This document shows, piece by piece, positions 57,099 to 64,000 of a DNA stretch of 64,000 bases. A program made the translations under genes and the position numbers. Under the pieces are notes generated by a model. It worked only from the letters and a program-made list of their open reading frames with translations, had not been told where the DNA came from and did no database searches. Position 1 is the stretch's first letter, and each line of letters starts with the position of its first letter. The stretch comes from Occallatibacter sp. (lineage in GTDB: Bacteria; Acidobacteriota; Terriglobia; Terriglobales; Acidobacteriaceae): positions 1 to 64,000 of the forward strand of contig JARLFZ010000007.1 in the NCBI GenBank assembly GCA_031296305.1. The letters are read 5' to 3'.

Positions 57099-57683
57099 TC
57101 ACTGATTTGCAGGCGAATTTCCCTGCACCGAGGTCGCATTCGTCCGGCCAGCCAACGCATGCCCCACGCGTCGCGCTGCAGGGCTGGCATTGGGAGCGCT
57201 CAAATTGCCCGACGTGCGCTCCGCAGAGCTCGTCTGCGAGGCGGCGGAGAGTGACGATCCGGTACCGTGGGCTGCTGCGCGCGGCGATGCGGTCAGGCCG
57301 GCCCCACTCGCCGCTGTGGTGACCACTGGCTTCGCGCCGCTGCCGGAGGAACTCGATGTGCTGTCCGCGGTCAGCGTCTGGTTGATGTCGATCAGTTGCT
57401 CCAGGCTGTTCACGTTAACAAGCTGGTTGATGTACTCGTTCGGGTCCGTATTCGCGGTCGGGTCCTGGTTCTTCATCTCGGTCACCAGCAACGTGAGAAA
57501 GTCGTTGGCCGAAACGGTGGCGGAATTGCCGTTCGAATCGGTCGAACTGCTGCTGCCACTGGTGCCGCTTGTGCCCGTTGGGGCGCTGGCCATAGGCGCC
57601 GCCGCGTTGCGCGTCAACGCCTGCCCGGCTGTGATTTGCTGATTGAAAATTCCCGCTGCTGTTGCCATCTTTCCTCCCTGCAT
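57099..57683 (-). CDS. flgD: Flagellar basal-body rod modification/hook capping protein FlgD
   Basis: 'VSANDFLTLLVTEMKNQDPTANTDPNEYINQLVNVNSLEQLIDINQTL'. Confidence 0.9.
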   Translation of the reverse strand: MQGGKMATAAGIFNQQITAGQALTRNAAAPMASAPTGTSGTSGSSSSTDSNGNSATVSANDFLTLLVTEMKNQDPTANTDPNEYINQLVNVNSLEQLIDINQTLTADSTSSSSGSGAKPVVTTAASGAGLTASPRAAAHGTGSSLSAASQTSSAERTSGNLSAPNASPAARRVGHALAGRTNATSVQGNSPANQ

Positions 57684-57708
57684 TGCCTCTGTCGTGTGCG
57701 CACAGGAC

Positions 57709-59778
57709 TTATGCCATCACGGAAATGTGCGTACCGCGTAGATCTCCTGTGTGCGTGAGCGAGTCCCGAGTTCCGGATTGCGCCGGGGCATCCAGAACAG
57801 ACGTGCTCGAAGCCGGCGGCGCATTTTCCTGTGCACCTGCTTGTGCTTCTTCGCGTGCGTTTCCCTGGGGATTTCCTTCCGCGCCCTGTTGCATGCGCTG
57901 GCCCATGCCGTTTTCGACTCCGCCATCGTTGGGCGCGGCCATGGTCACTGAGGCCACAGTTGATTGCTGCTCCACCAGGTGCGTGCTGAGCCCGGCCAGG
58001 TGCGCATTCAGTGCCTGAGCAGCTTCCGCGGAACTCGGCACAAGGGTGGCGTGAATGCCGCTGGCGTTCTGGTCCGCGCGAACACTTACCCATCCCAGTG
58101 CAGGATCGCGAAAGCCCGCCTCCGCGTGCTGGCTTCCCCCGTGGGTCCATGCCGGTGTACTTGGCGAAGTCCCCGTATCAAGCGCGGAGATCGTGTCCTG
58201 AGTAGTCGATGCCGCCGAAGTTGTCCCCGTCGAAGCCGCTGCGGCAATCGGCTGGTTGTGTGCTGTTGACGCCGTGGAAATTTGCGACGCTCCCGGATTG
58301 CGCAGCCCCGAAGATGCAGCCGCGTCCACCCCGGTCGGATGCACCGCGGAAATCTGCGGCGCGCCTGCGGCACTTTCTCCAGTTGCATCGCGATTTGTTG
58401 CATGTGTCGTGGCGCGATCCGCGGATGGCTTCAAAGGTTCCTGCACAGTATCGGGGCCGGTCTGAACCAGTCCGGTGACGGCCCCGGCGGGCGCCGCGTG
58501 ACGCGCGATGCTCTCGACGGTCACTGGACGAACGAGATTGCCTGGGCTAGAAGTCGGAACGGGCTGGCCCAAGAGTTCTTCGTTCGCTGGGGCGGCGTGA
58601 ACGATCGACGCCTGGTGCCACGATTCCGTGGACCCTGGGTCCGGAGAAGACAGCGAAGTGATCTGCTGGCTCGCAGTGGGCTCTTCGGCATCCTCTGTTG
58701 CAGACGCAGGAGCCTCGTGCGTCGCTGCGCTTTTCGTGGTATTGCGTAAATTAAACTCCGAATCCGCGTGCACTCTTTGCGTCCGGCCGCCCGCCGCCCC
58801 GTCGCTGCCGGGCGCGCCCGCCGCGAACTCACTTGTCGCGACGCTTACAGTCTCCTCTGCACTGGACGATTGCGGTCCCGGCAACTGCGACTGTCCTGAC
58901 GGCTGCGCCGATCTCGACGACGGCGCCGGTCCTGACAACTGTGCCGATCCCGAGTTCTGCGGCGATGCAGACAACTGCACCGATCCTCCCGACAATTGCG
59001 CCGATCTCGACAACGGCATCGACCCAGAAATCTCCGTCGAGCTCCAATTGGAAGGCGCGAGGTTCGGCCCAGGCACGGGAGTTGTCTCGCCCGTTTGCGC
59101 CAGCGTGGGAATCTGCAATTGGGCTGGAGCGGTCGGAAGCTGGACTGGCACTGCGATGGCAGGCGCAATAGCTTGTGCGCCCACAGTCGCTGCCGGTGCG
59201 GCATTTTCTTGGTTAACCGCTGGAGCTGCCGAGTCTGCGCGACTCCGTGTCGCTGATCCAGGATGCTCTGTAGCAGTTCCGTCTGCGCTCCCGCTTGACT
59301 CTATCTGAGTGAAAGGCTTTTCGACGGCCTTCCATGTGGAGCGGCCGGTGTCAGGCAAAGTTTTCTTCTGGCCGGTTACGTCGGGAATGGACTCGTTCTG
59401 TTTTGTTCCAGCAACAATCGATCGCAGTCTTGAGCTTGACCCCTGAGCTGCTGGCAAAGTTTGTTCAAGCTTCGCAGTAAGGCTCTTGGGAACGCCACTT
59501 ATCGTAATGACCGTGCCGGCTTCGCTCGTGTCTTGGCTCTCCACGCCATTGGTTCCGCGCGGCACCCCACGCCATGCATTCAATTGAGATTGCCAGCTCG
59601 AGCGAAAGCTCGGCGCTTCTGAAGCCAAACCGGTTGCAAGATTGCCGATCGCAGGTTTCAGCCAGTTTGCGCTCAGTTCCTTACCGAGCCCGGTCCCTGC
59701 CACCAGGCTTTGCCCCTTTCCAGCCTGCCCACCTGCTGCCAACTCTGCACCGAGGTCCATTTGAACTGCTGCGGTCAT
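57709..59778 (-). CDS. fliK: Flagellar hook-length control protein (FliK-like)
   Basis: Position between flgD and fliJ; Ala/Ser/Pro/Gln-rich low-complexity body; C-terminal FliK-like domain 'GGSQHAEAGFRDPALGWVSVRADQNASGIHATLVPSSAEAAQALNAHLAGLSTHLVEQ'. Confidence 0.8.
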   Translation of the reverse strand: MTAAVQMDLGAELAAGGQAGKGQSLVAGTGLGKELSANWLKPAIGNLATGLASEAPSFRSSWQSQLNAWRGVPRGTNGVESQDTSEAGTVITISGVPKSLTAKLEQTLPAAQGSSSRLRSIVAGTKQNESIPDVTGQKKTLPDTGRSTWKAVEKPFTQIESSGSADGTATEHPGSATRSRADSAAPAVNQENAAPAATVGAQAIAPAIAVPVQLPTAPAQLQIPTLAQTGETTPVPGPNLAPSNWSSTEISGSMPLSRSAQLSGGSVQLSASPQNSGSAQLSGPAPSSRSAQPSGQSQLPGPQSSSAEETVSVATSEFAAGAPGSDGAAGGRTQRVHADSEFNLRNTTKSAATHEAPASATEDAEEPTASQQITSLSSPDPGSTESWHQASIVHAAPANEELLGQPVPTSSPGNLVRPVTVESIARHAAPAGAVTGLVQTGPDTVQEPLKPSADRATTHATNRDATGESAAGAPQISAVHPTGVDAAASSGLRNPGASQISTASTAHNQPIAAAASTGTTSAASTTQDTISALDTGTSPSTPAWTHGGSQHAEAGFRDPALGWVSVRADQNASGIHATLVPSSAEAAQALNAHLAGLSTHLVEQQSTVASVTMAAPNDGGVENGMGQRMQQGAEGNPQGNAREEAQAGAQENAPPASSTSVLDAPAQSGTRDSLTHTGDLRGTHISVMA

Positions 59779-59897
59779 GCGGGAATCAGGTGCAGACGGC
59801 GTGCCAAAAGGAGGTTGGGAGGGGTTAGAAGAATGTCAGGGATGGAACTGATTTTTCCCAATTCGAGATGCGCTCCTGAACTGTTGCACATCTTCCC

Positions 59898-60410
59898 TCA
59901 AGATTTTCTGGTTTGCTGCGACGCGCAGCCCGCTGGCCGATGAGCATTCTCCATTATTTCGTCAGCTTGCGCCTCACCCGAGTTCGCTCGCCGGCTCAGA
60001 AACCAGTCATCGAGATCCCGTTGCGCACGCCGCCCTGCCTCGACGCGCTCCAGGGCTTCCGCCTCCTCGATAAGCGTCTCGGTCTGACGGCGTTCGATGC
60101 GCTTGCCGAGGAACTCGCGCTGCCGCAAGTTTACGGCCGACTCCGATTCCGCAATGCGCGGCGTCAGCGCTGCGGCGATGCGTTGGGCAACGTGGGTCTC
60201 CTCGATTCCAGCGATTCGATCCGTGATCTCGCCGGTCGCGGCACTGGCCGCAACCAGGCGCCTCCCGCCGCGCTCGCGTTCCACACTCCGGGTGAGCGCC
60301 TGCTCGAGCCGTTTCAGCTCCGCCCGCGCCGACTCCATGGCCGCACGACACTTCTCTTCCTGAATCTCGAGAACATGCAGCAGGCGTCGCATGGCGCGCG
60401 AGACGGCCAT
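59898..60410 (-). CDS. fliJ: Flagellar FliJ-like export chaperone
   Basis: Coiled-coil 170-aa protein between fliK and fliI; 'RRLLHVLEIQEEKCRAAMESARAELKRLEQAL'. Confidence 0.75.
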   Translation of the reverse strand: MAVSRAMRRLLHVLEIQEEKCRAAMESARAELKRLEQALTRSVERERGGRRLVAASAATGEITDRIAGIEETHVAQRIAAALTPRIAESESAVNLRQREFLGKRIERRQTETLIEEAEALERVEAGRRAQRDLDDWFLSRRANSGEAQADEIMENAHRPAGCASQQTRKS

Positions 60411-60413
60411 CGC

Positions 60414-61727
60414 TCAAACCTCCGCGGCCAGGGCAGCAAGACGGCGCAGGCATTCGGGAAAGCGAACCCGTTCGCCGGCGGTCTGCGCCAGGAAGGCCCG
60501 GATGGCGTCGTGCGCTCGCAGCGCGCGATCGAGATCGGGATCGGCGCCCGCCTTGTAAGCGCCGATGCGCACCAGATCTTCCGAGCGTGCATAGATTGCC
60601 AGCAACTTGCGCACCAGCGCGGCCTGCTCGCGGTGAGCCTCTCCAGCCACTGCGGGCATGAGTCGGCTGATCGAATCCAGCACCGCGATGGGGGGGTACC
60701 AACCCTCGGCCGCCATCGCGCGCGAAAGCACAATGTGACCGTCGAGCAGGGAACGCACCGCATCCACAATTGGATCCTGCTGGTCGTCGCCCTCCATCAG
60801 CACGGTATAGAACGCCGTGATCGAACCGGTCTGAAAACATCCGGCGCGTTCCACAAAACGTGCCAGGTGCGCAAACACCGAGGGCGTGTAGCCCTTGGCT
60901 GTCGGCGGCTCCCCTGCGGCGAGCCCGATCTCGCGCGCCGCCATGGCGAAGCGCGTAAGCGAATCGAGCACCAGCAGCACGTGCTTGCCCTGAGCGGCAA
61001 AGTACTCGGCCAATGTGGCAGCCGTGAGTGCGGCGCGCATGCGCAGCAGAGGGGATTGGTCGGAAGTGGACACCACAACCACTGCGCGCGCCAACCCCTC
61101 CTTGCCCAGAGAATCGCGCAGAAACTCGCCCACCTCGCGCCCGCGCTCGCCCACCAGGCCAACGATCGTCACTTCGGCCTCGGTATTGCGCGTCATCATT
61201 CCGATCAGCGTGCTCTTGCCCACACCCGATCCGCCGAAGATGCCCACGCGCTGGCCGCGGCCCACGGTAAGCATGGCGTCAATGGCGCGAATGCCGGTCC
61301 CAAGCGGCTCGCTGATGGGCACGCGGTCGAGCGCCGGGCGCACCGCGCCGTCCAAAGGCAACAGGTCCGCGAGGGCTGGGGGACGGCCTTCATCGATCGG
61401 CGCAGCCATCGCATCCAACACCCGCCCCATCAGCGCCTGGCCGACCTCGATTTCGGGCTTTGTTTCCTGCGCCCATACCGCGTCGCCGAAACGAATTCCC
61501 TCGGTAGTCTCGACAGGCATGGACAACACATTCGACCCGCGAAAGCCGATCACCTCGGCCTGATGACATCGGCCCATGCGGTCCTCGATCTCACAGCACT
61601 CGCCGACCGAAATGGGAGGGCCCGCCGACTCGATGGTCTGGCCTACCGATTCGAGAACATGCCCGCGCCAGCGCCAGGGCTGACGGCGCTCTAACCGGGA
61701 GAAGTAGCGTTCGAGCAGCGCTGTCAT
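60414..61727 (-). CDS. fliI: Flagellum-specific ATP synthase FliI
   Basis: Walker A 'GIFGGSGVGKSTLIGMM', 'GERGREVGEFLRDSLG', 'VLLVLDSLTRFAMAAREIGLAAGEPPTAKGYTPSVFAHL'. Confidence 0.97.
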   Translation of the reverse strand: MTALLERYFSRLERRQPWRWRGHVLESVGQTIESAGPPISVGECCEIEDRMGRCHQAEVIGFRGSNVLSMPVETTEGIRFGDAVWAQETKPEIEVGQALMGRVLDAMAAPIDEGRPPALADLLPLDGAVRPALDRVPISEPLGTGIRAIDAMLTVGRGQRVGIFGGSGVGKSTLIGMMTRNTEAEVTIVGLVGERGREVGEFLRDSLGKEGLARAVVVVSTSDQSPLLRMRAALTAATLAEYFAAQGKHVLLVLDSLTRFAMAAREIGLAAGEPPTAKGYTPSVFAHLARFVERAGCFQTGSITAFYTVLMEGDDQQDPIVDAVRSLLDGHIVLSRAMAAEGWYPPIAVLDSISRLMPAVAGEAHREQAALVRKLLAIYARSEDLVRIGAYKAGADPDLDRALRAHDAIRAFLAQTAGERVRFPECLRRLAALAAEV

Positions 61728-62551
61728 CCGCGCGCCTCGACGGGCGGCGTATCCGATGCTCGGCTCAATGCAGATGGGCTCGCCAACGCATCGGACGTGC
61801 CGGCACGGTCAAAGAACCCGCGCTCGATCTCGCCCAACTGCGAGCGAACTCCCAGATCGACGGTTCCGACTTTGCTTTCGATCGCGCATTCGCCAAGCAG
61901 CATACCTTCGTCTGCCACCACCAGCGGCTTGGCGGTCAGCTTGGGCAATAGAGCGATCGTCTCCTTCCACATGTCAGCTTCCTTGGCGGGCACGCGGAGC
62001 CGGATCTCCGAGGTTGCCGCCAGTTGCCCCAGCGCCACGCGCACTGCCCCCGTTAGCAGGAGCGGGTCCATCTGCGCTTCACGGCGCAGGATGCGCGCCG
62101 CCACGGCCAGCGCCAGGCGTACCACCTCCTGTTCGATGGCTTGGAGATAGCGGTCGCGCTCGCGGGCAAAATTTTCGACGAGTTCGGCTGTCTGCCGGCG
62201 GTGGCGCTCGGCCTCCGCCGCGGCGGTTGGAGCAAGTGCCTCGCGCTCGGCGCGGCGGCCTTCTTCGCGGCCCCGTTCACGGCCGGATTCGAACGCCTGG
62301 CGCGTCTCCGCGGCGAGCCGTTCTTCGAAGTTCATACTGGCGACGCGCCCTCCCGTCCGGACGGCACCGTCTGCTAACGGCTCTACGGCGGCGTCCTCAT
62401 CGGCTTCGGCCCAGCCGTCCCAGGCCAGCACGGGCGGCGCGTTGGGGCAGGCGGGATATTCAAGGCTCTCCACGCTCCTGTCGCCTCCGCCGCTGCCCTG
62501 CGATGCGATCCCCTGCTCGAAGCTTCCTATTCCCTGCGATGCGTCGTTCAT
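61724..62551 (-). CDS. fliH: Flagellar assembly protein FliH
   Basis: Overlaps fliI start; 'ARERDRYLQAIEQEVVRLALAVAARILRREAQMDPLLLTGAVRVALGQLA'. Confidence 0.88.
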   Translation of the reverse strand: MNDASQGIGSFEQGIASQGSGGGDRSVESLEYPACPNAPPVLAWDGWAEADEDAAVEPLADGAVRTGGRVASMNFEERLAAETRQAFESGRERGREEGRRAEREALAPTAAAEAERHRRQTAELVENFARERDRYLQAIEQEVVRLALAVAARILRREAQMDPLLLTGAVRVALGQLAATSEIRLRVPAKEADMWKETIALLPKLTAKPLVVADEGMLLGECAIESKVGTVDLGVRSQLGEIERGFFDRAGTSDALASPSALSRASDTPPVEARG

Positions 62552-62609
62552 TCCCCCGCCAACTGTCGTTGTTCCCCGCCCGCTTCCTTACTTGGCTCCT
62601 GTCGGTTCG

Positions 62610-63659
62610 CTACGCCATCATTTCGTCGCCTGTTTCCAGCTTCAAAATCACTTTGCCCTCGGCCTCAAGCCGCCGCGCCAGGTTTAGAATTTCCTGCTGC
62701 GCCTGCGCTACCTCGCGCGAACGCACCGGGCCCAGCACTTCCATGTCTTCCTTGAGCATCTCGACCGCGCGCGAGCTCATGGCCTTGAAGATCTGCGCAC
62801 GCAGGTCTTCATTGGCCCCGCGCAGAGCCAGTGCCAGTTGCCGCTTGTCGACGCCGGAAACGATCTCGCGAATCGTCGCCGGGGGAACGGTGATGAGGTC
62901 CTCAAATGTGAACATCAGATTGCGTATGCTCAGGGCCAGTTCCGGCTGATTCTCTTCGATGGTTTCGAGGATCTTCTTGGCTTCCTCGGCATTGAGCCGG
63001 TTCAGCAGATCCGCAACGGCCTTGAACCCGGAGTAGCTGCGGCGCGCCGTATCGCCCACGCTCTCGAGGCGCCGGTGCAGAATCAGCGCCACCTTCTGCG
63101 CCATTTCAGGGGAAAACTGCCGCATCTCCGCCAGTCGCTGCACGGCCACGACCTTGTGGTCCTCGCTCAGGTTGTCGAGCACGGTCGAGGCGCGCCGCGG
63201 GTCAAGATGAGCCAGCACCAGGGCGATGGTCTGCGGGTGCTCGGTGTCGAGCAGTTTGCCCAACTGCTGGGGATCGGTGCGCTGCAGCTTGGCCAGGTTG
63301 CCTTGCGCCGCCTCCTGCGACTGGCGCATCAGCGCCATCAGATCGTCGGCGCGCTCCTTGCCAAAGGTGCCGACCAGAAGCTGCCGCGCGTAGTCCAGGC
63401 CGCCATGCACGATGAAATGATGGGTGTCGAGCAGTTCCCAGAATTCTTCGATCACTCCTGCGGAAAGTTCCGGAGTGATGCCGCGCAGGTCGGCCAGCTC
63501 TTCGGTAATACGCTGCACGTCGGGTTCCGGGAGCGCGCGCAGCACCTCCTTGGCCAGCTCCTCGCCCACGGCAACCAGCAGAATCGCCGCCTTGCGCACC
63601 CCGGAGAGATTAGCTGTCTGGCGCCGCTTTGCTCCGCTCTCGATTCCCTGCTCTGCCAA
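62610..63659 (-). CDS. fliG: Flagellar motor switch protein FliG
   Basis: 'VRKAAILLVAVGEELAKEVLRALPEPDVQRITEELA', 'EHPQTIALVLAHLDPRRASTVLDNLS', C-term 'FEDLITVPPATIREIVSGVDKRQLALALRGANEDLRAQIFKAMSSRAVEMLKEDMEVLGPVRSREVAQAQQEIL'. Confidence 0.97.
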   Translation of the reverse strand: MAEQGIESGAKRRQTANLSGVRKAAILLVAVGEELAKEVLRALPEPDVQRITEELADLRGITPELSAGVIEEFWELLDTHHFIVHGGLDYARQLLVGTFGKERADDLMALMRQSQEAAQGNLAKLQRTDPQQLGKLLDTEHPQTIALVLAHLDPRRASTVLDNLSEDHKVVAVQRLAEMRQFSPEMAQKVALILHRRLESVGDTARRSYSGFKAVADLLNRLNAEEAKKILETIEENQPELALSIRNLMFTFEDLITVPPATIREIVSGVDKRQLALALRGANEDLRAQIFKAMSSRAVEMLKEDMEVLGPVRSREVAQAQQEILNLARRLEAEGKVILKLETGDEMMA

Positions 63660-63755
63660 GACCGGTTCCTTTCTCTGTCTCCCCGACCCGTCCCACTTCC
63701 TTGATGCTTCCCGCCTGTTGCACGTTCCTTGCGCAATAGGCCCGATCTTCGGCCA

Positions 63756-64000
63756 TCAATCCGAGTGAATCCAACTTTGCAGCAGCCGCGAGCTCTGCGT
63801 GGGCTCCCGTTTCAGATGCGTAGTCACCTGGTCGAAGATCTCCTGCGAACGCAACCGCTCGGGATCGATCTCCGCCGGTTCAGGTGGCCCCAGCGGGCCC
63901 TGCGGCGGGGCGGCTCCCGCACCCGCGGGCAGTTCCCGGCGCGCACTCTTCCCGGTGCCGGCTGTCGCGAGCGCCTTGCCGGCGTGGCGGATCGCCGGCC
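63756..64000 (-). CDS. fliF: Flagellar M-ring protein FliF, C-terminal part only (runs off window)
   Basis: Reverse-strand C-terminus ...RSQEIFDQVTTHLKREPTQSSRLLQSWIHSD*; immediately upstream of fliG. Confidence 0.8.
   Translation of the reverse strand, partial: PAIRHAGKALATAGTGKSARRELPAGAGAAPPQGPLGPPEPAEIDPERLRSQEIFDQVTTHLKREPTQSSRLLQSWIHSD

Noticed and set aside
58628-59308. 226-aa Asp/Cys-rich plus-strand ORF (DNCADLDNG repeats)
   Set aside because: Antisense image of the Ser/Ala/Gln repeats in fliK; repetition follows from the coding strand.
59913-61694. 593-aa plus-strand ORF
   Set aside because: Antisense to fliJ/fliI, which have clear family motifs; high-GC shadow ORF rich in His/Arg/Gln.
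61756-62949. 397-aa plus-strand ORF
   Set aside because: Antisense to fliH/fliG; Pro/Arg/Ser-rich shadow ORF with no domain.

Overview
This is a GC-rich bacterial chromosome segment. Gene content and the dispersed intergenic repeats suggest Acidobacteriota, but that is inference and was not tested. From left to right the window contains: (1) housekeeping and unknown genes (partial flippase-like membrane protein, DUF502 protein); (2) an accessory stretch at about 2.2-9.5 kb with orphan ORFs, one IS1595/ISXO2-type transposase, and a minus-strand set that includes a HEPN-like protein (R-N-x3-H motif) and a 58-aa ORF missing from the supplied track; (3) murQ, a serine beta-lactamase-like hydrolase and signal peptidase I; (4) a large Wzx/Wzy-type exopolysaccharide/capsule locus at about 14.0-43.4 kb. 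That locus carries an RHH protein, Wzi, a multi-SLBB export protein, a PglF/WbpM-like dehydratase, a Wzz-like protein, a CapE/CapF/CapG-like UDP-FucNAc set, Wzx, glycosyltransferases, a Wzy-like protein, a HAD/nucleotidyltransferase/CDP-alcohol phosphatidyltransferase cassette, a tandem double GT2, a 4-nt-overlap chain of methyltransferase/DegT/split transketolase/initiating sugar transferase, and a terminal UpxY/NusG-like antiterminator; (5) carA-(orphan)-carB, a DHDPS-family gene, a bifunctional nuclease, miaB, cytochrome c, sodC and a thioesterase; (6) a minus-strand flagellar operon flgE-flgD-fliK-fliJ-fliI-fliH-fliG-fliF(partial). The best candidates for new biology are the HAD/NTP-transferase/CDP-AP/double-GT2 cassette, the coupled DegT-transketolase module, the 87-bp tandem repeat with a compensated palindrome just before the UpxY-like gene, and the HEPN-like accessory operon. 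No tRNA, rRNA or CRISPR array was recognised by eye.
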